This document shows, piece by piece, positions 25,863-34,738 of a stretch of DNA of 64,000 bases. The DNA comes from Dehalobacter sp. DCM (GTDB lineage Bacteria > Bacillota > Desulfitobacteriia > Desulfitobacteriales > Syntrophobotulaceae): assembly GCF_024972775.1 (NCBI RefSeq), contig NZ_CP092282.1, positions 4,307,525 to 4,371,524 of the forward strand, read 5' to 3'. The translations under genes and the position numbers were made by a program. Below the pieces are notes generated by a model. The model was not told the DNA's origin. It was given only the letters and a program-made list of their open reading frames with translations, and did not search any database. Position 1 is the first letter of the stretch; every line of letters starts with the position of its first letter.

Positions 25863-26060
25863 TTATTTGGTGCAAAAACATTCATCGGGCCCCGGCAAAA
25901 CTGATACATGTATATTTCCTGGATCTTTTAGCAAACGTCCCGTTATCATCATTTGTTCCTTGTGATACCCCATTTGAATTGACACTATATTTACAACCGG
26001 AAAGAGTAAAACAGTAAGAATCAATGTTAATCCAATGAAAGATACTATCTTCTTGAACAT
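25863..26060 (-). CDS. Possible small exported or membrane-anchored peptide
   Basis: A 65-codon frame read from ATG 26060: FKKIVSF, then a hydrophobic segment (about 8-28), then a hydrophilic tail ending HVSVLPGPDECFCTK with a CxC near the C-terminus. The ribosome site (AAAGAGAGA before CATTATG) is weak, and a longer frame reaches upstream to 26120 without one. It is the only open frame with protein-like composition in the 960 bases between glgB and the transposase. The family is not recognised. It could be a secreted small peptide or a chance frame. Confidence 0.3.
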   Translation of the reverse strand: MFKKIVSFIGLTLILTVLLFPVVNIVSIQMGYHKEQMMITGRLLKDPGNIHVSVLPGPDECFCTK

Positions 26061-26501
26061 AATGTCTCTCTTTATTCGCGCCAGGACGGCGCGGTCTTTG
26101 CGACTAATTTCAGTTAACACTTTGCGTGTTCTCGAAGTCTGGTTATTGCCTTCATATCTTCTCAGATTTTGCGAACAAGCTTACTGTTATGTGATGTCCG
26201 CTCCCCTAATACCATCTCTTTTCTGTTATTTAAAAGCATGAGCTACTTCCAAAAAATGCACCGGCTGGTGCAAACATTTTCGCGTAAGGGTGTGCATAAG
26301 GCCTGGAAACATGCGGTTTCCGGCTTAATTAACCCCTAAAAAGACGAAAACTCCTTGCTATCAAGGAGTTTAGATTGTATTAATATTTGAGTTTACATTT
26401 GGTCAGACTGTCCGAAAACCCCTTAGATGTATTCCATTTTTTTACATTTTATGCTATAATACTCCTATAAACACCTTATTTCCGTTTATTTGGAGGTCAC
26501 T
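26061..26501. other. Hairpin-rich gene-free stretch before the transposase
   Basis: Three clean dyads: TGCACC-GGCT-GGTGCA (26257-26272), GGAAAC-ATGCG-GTTTCC (26305-26321) and AAACTCCTTG-loop-CAAGGAGTTT (26348-26371). The last resembles a bidirectional terminator. The IS left end is probably near 26400. GCTATAAT around 26452-26459 may be the transposase -10. Confidence 0.5.
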
Positions 26502-28151
26502 ATGGGATACATCTCCGGCGAAGATCGAAGCCAGCAACAACTCTTCCCCTCAACCCTGGAGGAACTAATCGATGAAAATAACCCGGTGCGTGTTATTGAT
26601 GCCTTTATCGACCACCTCAACCTCTCTGAACTCGGAATTACCCATGCCCACCCGGCTGCCACCGGCAGGCCTCCCTATGATCCCAAAGCCCTCCTTAAAC
26701 TCTACGTCTACGGTTACTTTAACCGTATCCGCTCCAGCCGGAAACTGATGACCGAATGCGGACGCAATATCGAACTCTTCTATCTTCTAAACCGCCTCAC
26801 ACCCGATTTCCGTACCATCGCCGACTTTCGCAAAGACAATGCTAAAGCGCTCAAACACGTCTTTAAAGCGTTTGTTAAAATATGCTTGGATCTTAAACTC
26901 TATGAACGGGAACTTATTGCCATCGACGGCTCCAAATTCAGAGCCGTCAACGGTCGCAAGAAAATGTATAATGAAGAAATTTTAAAGAAAAAACTCTTGC
27001 GTATCGAAGAAAACATCACCAACTATCTTAACGCTCTGGATCAAGCTGATCAGGATGATCCGGGAACCGCAAAATACGCTTCCGGCGAAATTAAAGAAAA
27101 ATTGGCCGAACTAAAAAAGCGTCAGGAACTGTATGAAACCTATTTACAGGAATTAAAGGAATCCGAAGAAACGCAGCTCTTAACCACGGATCCCGAAGCC
27201 CGAATGATGCGGACCAAAGACGGTTATGCCTGTTGCTACAACGTGCAAACGGCGGTCGATCAAACCAGTCATCTGATCGCCGAATATGAAGTGACTAATT
27301 CCTGCAACGATTACAACTACCTGACGAAAGTTGCCCAGAATACCAAGGAGACCTTTGGTGTAGAAACCATTCATGCCGCCGCAGATAAAGGGTATGACGA
27401 CAAAGAGGAGATCAGGCAATGCGTGATGAACGGGATTATTCCCCATGTCGGGCTTAAAACCGATAAGGATGAGCGTCTGTTGGTTTTGGAGCATGAAGAA
27501 GCCACCATCTCTGAAGACGATCGAAATTCGACCAAACCCGAAGACATTCAGCGCTGTCTTAAAGCCGGCGTTCTGCCTCAATGTTACGAAAACACCATCA
27601 TGGAGATTGAAGTCCAAGAACAAGACCAGCTCAGTTGTTTTATCCGCCATGAAAACGATACGGTGACCTGCCCTATGGGCTGTGTTTTAACTCGGGTACG
27701 AACTCACAGAGGCGGCAATGCCCGTTACCAGAACCGCCATGCTTGCCGGGTTTGCACCAACCGCTGCACCTCGGGAAAGAATTACAAGGTGGTTCAATTT
27801 GGACCGGATTCGAAATATATTCCTGTTCTGATGTACGGCTCATCCCATCATCCTTTACAGGTGTATCCGGTGTCGGAGACCCCTTACAATGCGTTCAAGC
27901 TTCTCAAACGCAATACGAAAAAGAAAGTGATTCTACATATTCGCGATGACATTCCAATGCAAAAATTACGGTTATGTCTGTCGGAGCATCCTTTTGGTAC
28001 GGTCAAGTGGTACCATGGAGCACATTACCTGTTATGTAAGGGCATAGAAAAAACCACAGGCGAGCTGGGGCTTAGTTTCCTTGCCTACAATTTACGACGA
28101 GCCATCAATATGGTAGGAACCAAACGGTTAGTGGCGGCGTTGAGGGGGTGA
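26502..28151 (+). CDS. IS1182-family transposase
   Basis: A 549-residue DDE transposase. The N-terminal domain DUF772-like segment reads GRPPYDPKALLKLYVYGYFNRIRSSRKLMTECGRNIELFYL, as in IS1182 and IS5-group enzymes. ELIAIDGSKFRAVN carries the first catalytic Asp, ETIHAAADKGYDDKEEI the second, and the C-terminal region the Glu. A zinc-finger-like insert (CPMGCVLTR...CRVCTNRCTSGK) is typical of IS1182 members. GGAGG 5 bases before ATG 26502 sets the start, four codons inside the longest frame. No frameshift is seen, so the protein looks functional. The stop codon falls inside the loop of its own terminator hairpin. Confidence 0.92.
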   Translation: MGYISGEDRSQQQLFPSTLEELIDENNPVRVIDAFIDHLNLSELGITHAHPAATGRPPYDPKALLKLYVYGYFNRIRSSRKLMTECGRNIELFYLLNRLTPDFRTIADFRKDNAKALKHVFKAFVKICLDLKLYERELIAIDGSKFRAVNGRKKMYNEEILKKKLLRIEENITNYLNALDQADQDDPGTAKYASGEIKEKLAELKKRQELYETYLQELKESEETQLLTTDPEARMMRTKDGYACCYNVQTAVDQTSHLIAEYEVTNSCNDYNYLTKVAQNTKETFGVETIHAAADKGYDDKEEIRQCVMNGIIPHVGLKTDKDERLLVLEHEEATISEDDRNSTKPEDIQRCLKAGVLPQCYENTIMEIEVQEQDQLSCFIRHENDTVTCPMGCVLTRVRTHRGGNARYQNRHACRVCTNRCTSGKNYKVVQFGPDSKYIPVLMYGSSHHPLQVYPVSETPYNAFKLLKRNTKKKVILHIRDDIPMQKLRLCLSEHPFGTVKWYHGAHYLLCKGIEKTTGELGLSFLAYNLRRAINMVGTKRLVAALRG

Positions 28152-28165
28152 TCCCCTCTTTTTTT
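28142..28165 (+). terminator. Terminator overlapping the transposase stop
   Basis: GAGGGG-GTGAT-CCCCTC followed by TTTTTTT. The TGA stop is in the loop, so translation and termination are physically coupled. Confidence 0.8.
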
Positions 28166-28191
28166 GTTATTTTTGTTCCCCAGATAAACAA

Positions 28192-28214
28192 AAAAACAGG
28201 AATTTCCTGTTTTT
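28192..28214. repeat. Perfect palindrome between the IS and ssrA
   Basis: AAAAACAGGAA-T-TTCCTGTTTTT, 11-bp arms around one base. With A-runs and T-runs on both sides it can act as a terminator in either direction. Confidence 0.6.
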
Positions 28215-28224
28215 GAAAAACCGC

Positions 28225-28247
28225 AAACCCGCATGGTTAGCGGGTTT
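28225..28247 (-). terminator. tmRNA transcription terminator
   Basis: AAACCCGC-loop-GCGGGTTT, then GCGGTTTTTC on the minus strand, starting 12 bases after the encoded CCA end of ssrA. Confidence 0.7.
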
Positions 28248-28259
28248 TCAGACGAATTA

Positions 28260-28610
28260 TGGTGGAGGCGAGGGGACTTGCACCCCTGTATCGAAAGACA
28301 ATACCAAAAGCCTCTACGTGTGTATCTTTCATTTTATTTCTCGCTTCGCGGGACTCCTGAAAGCGGGATTCCGTTGAAGCCAGTCTGATTATTCCTTGTT
28401 TTAGCCTCAGACGGTGGCCGCACAAGTTTTCCTGCTAATTTGACACCCTGGCCCTTCCCCGCAGGTTAAGAAGGCAGGATGTAGCAGCTTAAGCTGCTAA
28501 AGCGTAATTTGTTTTGTCAGTTATTTTTTTCCGCCTGTTTTACGAGGTCAAGCGGTATCTCGACACGCCACTTTTGCCATTGCTCCCCCGAGCGAGTCTA
28601 AAACGCCCCC
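28260..28610 (-). ncRNA. ssrA: Transfer-messenger RNA (ssrA)
   Basis: The 5' end GGGGGCG(TTTTAGACTCG) pairs with the 3' end CGCCTCC followed by ACCA, making a 7-bp acceptor stem with one G-U pair and an encoded CCA. A T-arm-like GGGGTGCAAGTCCCC precedes it. In the middle the tag frame reads (GAC) D K T N Y A L A A then TAA (28518-28489), preceded by AATAACT, the usual upstream resume context. The NYALAA ending is the standard proteolysis tag. Later segments contain pseudoknot-like GC pairs. It rescues stalled ribosomes together with SmpB, encoded 3.1 kb away. Confidence 0.95.
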
Positions 28611-29184
28611 GAGAAAGTTTAGGCTTAATATCATTATATCACAAGAAATATTTTTTTCTAGTGGGTCATTAAATTATTTCATATTTTTATAACTAAAACA
28701 ATACATTTATTACTTTTATATTGAATACTTTCATTTAATATAAAATCAAAGTCGATAATACATGCGATAGCCAACATATAATTTAAAGATTTAGCAATAT
28801 TACCAGATGAAAATAAGCGCAAAAGATATAGTTTCAATCAATCGTTACATTATCATATGATCTACCCCATTTTAACTTATAATTTATTATCTATTTCTAT
28901 TTAACCGCATGTTATATTCGATTTTATAAGCCCATTATTAATTAAATAGCGTGATTTAAATGAGTTTATTTATCTAACATGATTTATATATTATGATCTA
29001 TTTAACTCTCGTTCAATACTCATTTAAACGATCCATTAACGATAATCTTTTATCTATGCTCTGTATTTGAATGGCCTTATTGACACTTTTAACAAAAAAT
29101 CCTATCGACTTCTGAGGTTTAGACTTATATAATATACCTGTCTGATAATGATAATCAATCACATGACGTTTTATGCGAGGTTTT
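28611..29184. other. AT-rich intergenic stretch
   Basis: About 570 bases of strongly AT-rich sequence between the ssrA 5' end and the PIG-L gene. No gene or clear repeat is seen. A TATAAT on the plus strand near 29129 with a weak TCGACT 17 bases upstream may be the PIG-L promoter. The ssrA promoter must lie at the left edge. Confidence 0.5.
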
Positions 29185-30597
29185 ATGAAAAGAAACTCCA
29201 AGCGAAGGCTGATTCTTAGTATGGTTACTGTCATGATCGGACTGGCGTTTATCTTGACACTATCCGGTGAAGTTGTCGCCAATTATTCGGTTAGTGCGAT
29301 GATGCAGCCAATGAACACTCCGGGGCCGGATTCCCGTCTTCTGATTATCGCGCCGCATCCCGACGATGAAACATTAGGGGCAGGTATGCTGATCAAGAAG
29401 ACACTGGCCAACGGCGGGCAAGTGAAAGTTATCCTTATGACCAATGGTGATGCCTATTCAGTTGCTGCCCATCTTGATTTGCCTAAAGTCAAGCTGACAT
29501 CGAAAGATTATATTGATTTTGGGTATCAACGTCAAAAAGAGTCGCTAAATGCGCTGAAAATGTTAGGTGTATCCGAAGTCAATGTAATCTTTCTTGGCTA
29601 TCCTGACGGCGGACTAGCCCCTTTATGGTCTGCCAATTGGGAAACGGCAAAACCTAATACAAGTGCTCATACCTTAATGGATCAATCCCCGTATTCGAAT
29701 AGTTTTCAGCGCAGCACGCTTTATTGCGGGCAAAGTGTCGTCAATGATCTTACTAAAATTATCACGGATTACCGGCCGACAGATATCATCATGCCACATC
29801 CGAATGACCGGCACCCGGATCATTGGGCAACCAATGCCTTTGTTAAATATACCCTGACGGTCATGAATTATGATTCACGCAATGTCTGGCTTTATCTCGT
29901 TCACCGCGGCTTATGGCCTGCTCCTGAAGCAAGCCATACAACAAGCAGGGAGCTGACGCCGCCGGCTAAATTACTCGAAACCGGCACGCAATGGTATACT
30001 TTTACTTTGACAGCATCGGAAGCCAATTGGAAGAGGGAAACTCTCAAGAAATATACATCCCAGCTTAAAACATTAGGTTACCAGATGTCCTGTTTTGCCA
30101 AACGAAGTGAACTTTTTGGACAATATGCTGACACAACACTGGTCCGAGGGCTCCATGCGGATTCAGAAATCACGCCCAATGCGGTCAATGAAATAATCCG
30201 CGATCCGGCTCAGGATAAAATTGTTTTGAACTTGGATAAAGGTGCTGATCTCCTCACTGTCCATGCTGAGATTTCCAAGGAAGGTCATTTGCATCTCATC
30301 TTACAAACCGATAAACCCATCGACCCCCTGAGCGAATATCACTTTAATCTTGTCGTTATTAAGAACGAAACGTCTGCGCACTTTACCTTTATGGTGAAAG
30401 GAAATAAAGTCCGCGTACTGAAACCCTCGAATACGGATATCATACTTTCAGGCTTCCGCACTCACAGTATGGGCAATGATCTTGAGCTGACTTTGCCCTC
30501 TTCTTCTCTGGGGCAATTCAATCACCTTTTTATCGATGCGGAGTCCTTTTTTAACCACGTCCGAACAGATAAAACAGCCTGGCGGATGCTTGATTAA
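29185..30597 (+). CDS. PIG-L/LmbE-family deacetylase, membrane-anchored
   Basis: A 470-residue protein with an N-terminal signal-anchor (KRRLILSMVTVMIGLAFILTL). The PIG-L (LmbE-like) domain follows. It has the zinc motif IAPHPDDETLGAG (about 52-64) and the second motif MPHPNDRHPDHWAT (about 203-216). The family removes N-acetyl groups from GlcNAc-type sugars or mycothiol/bacillithiol precursors. The extracytoplasmic location inferred from the anchor fits cell-wall or surface-glycan substrates rather than bacillithiol synthesis. About 150 C-terminal residues form an unrecognised beta-rich domain. ATG 29185 is preferred because GAGG precedes it. The stop overlaps that of the convergent DUF4003 gene. 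Confidence 0.85.
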   Translation: MKRNSKRRLILSMVTVMIGLAFILTLSGEVVANYSVSAMMQPMNTPGPDSRLLIIAPHPDDETLGAGMLIKKTLANGGQVKVILMTNGDAYSVAAHLDLPKVKLTSKDYIDFGYQRQKESLNALKMLGVSEVNVIFLGYPDGGLAPLWSANWETAKPNTSAHTLMDQSPYSNSFQRSTLYCGQSVVNDLTKIITDYRPTDIIMPHPNDRHPDHWATNAFVKYTLTVMNYDSRNVWLYLVHRGLWPAPEASHTTSRELTPPAKLLETGTQWYTFTLTASEANWKRETLKKYTSQLKTLGYQMSCFAKRSELFGQYADTTLVRGLHADSEITPNAVNEIIRDPAQDKIVLNLDKGADLLTVHAEISKEGHLHLILQTDKPIDPLSEYHFNLVVIKNETSAHFTFMVKGNKVRVLKPSNTDIILSGFRTHSMGNDLELTLPSSSLGQFNHLFIDAESFFNHVRTDKTAWRMLD

Positions 30598-31583
30598 CTT
30601 CCCGTCGCTGCCGTCGTGGCTGCGCAAGCCGCTCCAAGCATCGCCGCATCCTGCGCGGCGATCAACGCTTCAAATGTAACAAACGTATTCATACTTACAG
30701 CATCTCTGTTTTCTTTCATATGCTCGAGCATGGTATACGAGACCAGCGACGCCGACGTCAGAAAAACAGTTTCTTTCCCAAGCCAGCGGATGCTGCGGTC
30801 TTCTCTGAGATAGTCGCTTAGTTGTAGTACACTGCGGACAGCGTGCTGACTGCTATCCTCAAGCAGGGTCAGAAGTCCAAGTGAACCATAGTTATTCGAA
30901 TAGATCTTGAGTTTATTTTGTCCAAAAAAGTCGTAAATCTTACGGCTGCGAGATGCTTTCGTTTTATAGTTTTCCTCGCTCAAACTCAGGATATGGGACA
31001 GATATTGAAGGCCGTTTCCGCGCGAAAAGCCAACGGCGTGCAGTTCGGTGTACAGTGCTTCAATTTGAGTTAAAATGCTCTCTACCGGTTTTTCCGAAGC
31101 AGCCAGCAATATCGAAATCGGATAATCATCCCCCGATGTCAGCCAGGGATGGTTTTTCTTCATTTCTGTAAATATATCAAAGGCTTTAGCCATTCTCATC
31201 TCCGATTTACGCGGTTCACAGCTCAACAAAAGCGTAAAGGCAGTGAGAGGGCGGTAGTTATAACTGCGGAATCCAACCTCTTTGAGTTTATTCTCATAGG
31301 ATAGAAGCGTATCGAACTTAGCCTCCGGATCAGGAAAGTTAAGCAGAAGCAACGCCGAAAAAAGGACCGATTTCTGCCGATAGCAGGAAAAGGTGCCTGT
31401 ATTTTTCTTAATATAGTCATTGACAGCTTCCAATTCTTCTTTAGAATAAGTCCTGTCTTTCATAACATAGGTTATCGCAATCAAATCGTTCATCATGCTG
31501 GAGTTTTTCCAGCGATAATCTTTTGAAACCTGCTGATAAACCGAAATGAGTTTATCGGCCTTCTGCCTGAGATAGCTATCCAT
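30594..31583 (-). CDS. DUF4003 family protein
   Basis: A 329-residue, largely alpha-helical soluble protein with a DUF4003-like layout: KADKLISVYQQVSKDYRWKNSSMMNDLIAITY at the start, then FRSYNYRPLTAFTLLL in the middle and GFSRGNGLQYLSHILSLSEE near 194-213. The C-terminus is rich in alanine (AAQDAAMLGAACAATTAATGS). The family is frequent in Bacillus and Clostridia, and its function is unknown. GGGATG precedes the start. It ends on the PIG-L stop codon (4-base convergent overlap). Reading the same way as smpB but 133 bases downstream of it, it may be in the same transcript. Confidence 0.8.
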   Translation of the reverse strand: MDSYLRQKADKLISVYQQVSKDYRWKNSSMMNDLIAITYVMKDRTYSKEELEAVNDYIKKNTGTFSCYRQKSVLFSALLLLNFPDPEAKFDTLLSYENKLKEVGFRSYNYRPLTAFTLLLSCEPRKSEMRMAKAFDIFTEMKKNHPWLTSGDDYPISILLAASEKPVESILTQIEALYTELHAVGFSRGNGLQYLSHILSLSEENYKTKASRSRKIYDFFGQNKLKIYSNNYGSLGLLTLLEDSSQHAVRSVLQLSDYLREDRSIRWLGKETVFLTSASLVSYTMLEHMKENRDAVSMNTFVTFEALIAAQDAAMLGAACAATTAATGS

Positions 31584-31716
31584 TGTCCATCCCTCATTTA
31601 TCCTCAGTTATACACGATAGCAGAGTTCTTAATATACTTTCGCATGCGAAAATGTGATAGATCGATTGCTGCGTTAGGTCTTTCCCTATTATTATCTCGC
31701 AATACACGTCATATTA

Positions 31717-32181
31717 TCAGTATTTGCTCCGTTCCCTCAGATCCCGCTCCATTTGCCTCTTGGCATCCCTTTCAGCTAAGTCGTCGCGCTTATCGTAGGT
31801 CTTCTTCCCTTTGCACAGGCCCAACTCAATTTTAGCCATTCCGTGTTTCAAATATATTTTCAATGGCACGAGGGCCATGCCCTGCAGCTTTACTTTTTCT
31901 CCAATTCGAATGATTTCCATTCGGTTTAGGAGCAGCTTCCGTTTTCGCAGCGGATCATGATTAAAGCGGTTTCCCTGTTCATAGGGACTGATATGCATTT
32001 GGTTCAGCCAAACCTCGCCTTTGATGACTTCGGCATAGCTATCCTTCAGATTGACCCGTCCGGCACGAATCGATTTGATTTCGGTGCCTGTTAAGATAAT
32101 TCCGGCTTCGTAGGTGTCTTCCACAAAGTAATCGTGCCGCGCTTTTCTATTTTCAGCTATCACTTTTATTCCTTCAGCCAA
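31717..32181 (-). CDS. smpB: SsrA-binding protein SmpB
   Basis: A 154-residue trans-translation cofactor that delivers tmRNA to stalled ribosomes. It shows [66 protein letters not shown] and the C-terminal [25 protein letters not shown] with its basic tail that enters the mRNA channel. The start is TTG 32181, set by GAGGTGA 7 bases upstream. Length is standard. It follows hppA in orientation, separated by a terminator and dyad-rich spacer. Confidence 0.95.
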   Translation of the reverse strand: MAEGIKVIAENRKARHDYFVEDTYEAGIILTGTEIKSIRAGRVNLKDSYAEVIKGEVWLNQMHISPYEQGNRFNHDPLRKRKLLLNRMEIIRIGEKVKLQGMALVPLKIYLKHGMAKIELGLCKGKKTYDKRDDLAERDAKRQMERDLRERSKY

Positions 32182-32425
32182 TTGATTTCACCTCGTTTCT
32201 TAACCATCAACTTAAACCAATGGAGATTTGCTTATTGTTAATTATCCATGGATTAATTTAAAATTTGCTGATAATTAGGATAAGTTACATTTACTATATT
32301 ACGCGTTGTATCCAGTCCAGGCAACGTTTATTTGTCAGAAATAAGAATTAAAACTTGGCTGGCGCAAATCTTTAAACGAAGGCGGACGCTATAGCTGCAC
32401 TCATGTAATTCAGAACGTGAATCTA

Positions 32426-32503
32426 ACTTTCTGAAACAGAAAGTCACTTATATTTTAAGATATACTGGAACATATTCCAAATTCGGAACCGGTTCCGAAT
32501 TTG
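32426..32503. repeat. Cluster of three dyads between hppA and smpB
   Basis: ACTTTCTG-AAA-CAGAAAGT (32426-32444), TGGAA-CATA-TTCCA (32466-32479) and a perfect 26-bp palindrome at 32478-32503 centred on GGAACCGGTTCC. The last two abut. They lie 245-320 bases upstream of the smpB start and 30-100 bases after the hppA terminator; no gene is seen in the 430-base gap. Confidence 0.6.
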
Positions 32504-32524
32504 AGATACCGTCTCTCAGGAGGC

Positions 32525-32559
32525 AAAAAAATATACGGAGATGCCTCTTGGCACCTCCG
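32525..32559 (-). terminator. Terminator after hppA
   Basis: CGGAGGTGCC-AAGA-GGCATCTCCG on the minus strand (one G-U pair), then TATATTTTTTT. It starts 57 bases after the hppA stop. Confidence 0.8.
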
Positions 32560-32615
32560 CTATTATATCTCGATATTAAAATGCTGATGATGTTCGTTGA
32601 CTTATCTGCACATTA

Positions 32616-34625
32616 TTACCGCAGGAAAGGTGCGATAATCAGCGAAATCGTTCCCATAACTTTGATCAAAGCATTCAGAGATGGACCGGCAGTATCTTTG
32701 AACGGATCACCAACGGTATCGCCGATAACAGCTGCGGCGTGTGCGGGTGTTCCTTTTCCGCCATGTTTTCCGGATTCAATGTACTTCTTGGCATTGTCCC
32801 AGGCACCGCCGGCATTGGCCATGAAGATAGCCATCAGGAAGCCGGAGAAGGTGCAACCGGCGAGCATTCCGCCCATGGCATCTTTACCAAGCAGGAAGCC
32901 GATGACAATCGGAGTAAGAACGGCAAGGAGTCCTGGAGCAATCATCTGACGAATAGCAGCTTTGGTTGAAATGTCAACACAAGCGGCATAATCGGGTTTT
33001 GCTTTACCTTCCATCAGACCAGGGATTTCTCTGAACTGACGACGCACTTCAGCAATCATATCAAAAGCGGCTTTACCGACAGCCTGCATCGCCAGGGATG
33101 AGAACAGGAACGGTACGGCAGCGCCGATGAACAGGCCGATAATCGTCTTCGGAACAAGAATGTCAATCGCTTCCAGGTCAGCTAAATCAGCAAATGCATT
33201 GAACAGAACCAACGCCGTAATAGCTGCAGAACCAATAGCAAAGCCTTTAGCAATAGCGGCTGTCGTATTACCGACGGCATCAAGTCTGTCAGTCGTTTTA
33301 CGCACACTAGGATCGAGTTCTGCCATTTCAGCAATACCGCCTGCATTGTCGGCAACCGGTCCGAAGGAGTCGATCGCTACGATAATGCCTGCCGTAGAGA
33401 GCATGGCCATAGCAGCCATAGCGATACCAAATACGCCTGCGAAATGGAAAGAAGCCCAAGTCGCTGCGCAAATGGTGAGAACAGGAAGCGCCGTACTCTT
33501 CATCCCAACAGCCAGACCAGTGATCAAGTTGGTTGCAGCGCCTGTCTCAGAGGCTGCAGCAATGGCTTGCGCCGGTTTTTTCTCGTTGGACGTATAGTAC
33601 TCAGTGATAATTCCAATGATAATATTTACGGCGAGTCCGCAGAGAATTGCAATGAATACGCCGTTCGGAGTCAGAACGGTCCCATCTGCAGTTGTGTAAG
33701 AAGCAGGCAGGAGCAAACGAACTGCTATATAAGAAGCAATTGCCGTAATGATATTCGTACCATAGAGCCCCAGGTTCAAAGCCATCTGTGGATTGGCGTT
33801 TTCGCCTGTGCGTACAAAGAAGCAGGAAATAATAGAAGCGATGATGCCAATAGCACCAATGATAATAAAGATAGCTTCACCAATACCATGTTGGCTACCG
33901 AAGGTCGTATAACCGATCAACATACCGGCAATAGCTGTGGCAGCATAAGATTCGAACAAGTCTGCACCCATACCGGCAGTGTCGCCGACATTGTCACCAA
34001 CGTTATCAGCAATAACGGCCGGGTTACGCGGATCGTCTTCCGGGATACCGGCTTCGACTTTACCGACCAGGTCGGCACCAACATCAGCTGCTTTCGTAAA
34101 TATACCGCCTCCCACACGCGCAAAGAGCGCAATGGCGCTTGCGCCGAAGGCGAAGGAGTTGATCGTTTCAGAATCACCGAAGATCAGGAACAAAGCAGCA
34201 ACACCGAGAAGTCCCAGTCCGGCAACGGCTAAACCCATAACAGCCCCTGCACGGAAGGAGACTCCCAACGCTTTATTCAAGCTAGTGCGCGCAGCTTCCG
34301 TGGTGCGGGCATTAGCTCTGGTTGTAATTGCCATGCCAACATAGCCTGCAACAGCGGAAGAAACAGCACCGACCAGGAAAGATAATGCTGCGGGATAGCC
34401 TTTTAACACGAACAAAGCAATAAATATAACAAGAGCGATAGGTATGAGTGTTCTATATTGGCGGTTAAGATAAGCCATCGCGCCAACTTGGATAGCTCTG
34501 GAAATTTCTTTCATCTTATCGTTTCCAGCGTTTTCCTTAAGTACATTTTTGGCAAATATAACTGCCATAAGTAGCCCGATAATACCAGCTACTACGCCCC
34601 ATATGGGCATTGTTGAGAAATCCAT
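32616..34625 (-). CDS. hppA: Membrane-bound ion-pumping pyrophosphatase, K+-dependent type
   Basis: A 669-residue protein with about 16 membrane helices. The PPi/Mg sites are intact: DVGADLVGKVEAGIPEDDPRNPAVIADNVGDNVGDTAGMGADLFESY, and KFIESGKHGGKG- and AVIGDTVGDPFKDTAGPS-type motifs at the C-terminus. GNTTAAIAKGFAIGSAA carries Ala where K+-independent enzymes have Lys, so this is the K+-dependent class. Whether it pumps H+ or Na+ needs the transmembrane Glu position to be aligned. AGGAGG lies before ATG 34625, rejecting the upstream start at 34673. It would recover energy from pyrophosphate, for example that released by GlgC and PaaK. Confidence 0.93.
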   Translation of the reverse strand: MDFSTMPIWGVVAGIIGLLMAVIFAKNVLKENAGNDKMKEISRAIQVGAMAYLNRQYRTLIPIALVIFIALFVLKGYPAALSFLVGAVSSAVAGYVGMAITTRANARTTEAARTSLNKALGVSFRAGAVMGLAVAGLGLLGVAALFLIFGDSETINSFAFGASAIALFARVGGGIFTKAADVGADLVGKVEAGIPEDDPRNPAVIADNVGDNVGDTAGMGADLFESYAATAIAGMLIGYTTFGSQHGIGEAIFIIIGAIGIIASIISCFFVRTGENANPQMALNLGLYGTNIITAIASYIAVRLLLPASYTTADGTVLTPNGVFIAILCGLAVNIIIGIITEYYTSNEKKPAQAIAAASETGAATNLITGLAVGMKSTALPVLTICAATWASFHFAGVFGIAMAAMAMLSTAGIIVAIDSFGPVADNAGGIAEMAELDPSVRKTTDRLDAVGNTTAAIAKGFAIGSAAITALVLFNAFADLADLEAIDILVPKTIIGLFIGAAVPFLFSSLAMQAVGKAAFDMIAEVRRQFREIPGLMEGKAKPDYAACVDISTKAAIRQMIAPGLLAVLTPIVIGFLLGKDAMGGMLAGCTFSGFLMAIFMANAGGAWDNAKKYIESGKHGGKGTPAHAAAVIGDTVGDPFKDTAGPSLNALIKVMGTISLIIAPFLR

Positions 34626-34738
34626 TTTTGATATACCTCCTAAAAAAATAACCAAGCGGAGTGTGTACCACACCGCCGGGTGTGTTGACTTAAGCGTTCA
34701 ACAACTGATCCCGGGCAAAGGACCCATGCTAAAAAATA

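Larger units (their letters stand above)
26410..28253 (+). mobile_element. IS1182-family insertion sequence (ends tentative)
   Basis: The boundaries are taken from an imperfect terminal match: GTCCGAAAACCC at 26410-26421 and, inverted, GTCTGAAAACCC at 28253-28242 (11 of 12). I could not find target-site duplications. The right match overlaps the hairpin that also serves as the tmRNA terminator, so it may be coincidental. The transposase inside is complete. Confidence 0.35.

Noticed and set aside
25863-26060. AgrD-type quorum-sensing pro-peptide
   Set aside because: Single Cys-containing tail does not fit the thiolactone ring pattern and no agrB-like or kinase gene is adjacent.
33444-34232. 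262-codon plus-strand frame inside hppA
   Set aside because: It is a long mirror frame produced by the high Gly/Ala codon bias of hppA; low-complexity and polar composition, no start signal.
34626-34738. tRNA-like cluster between secG and hppA
   Set aside because: The stem-loops do not form a cloverleaf and no T-loop sequence or CCA-compatible end was found; more likely terminator remnants.
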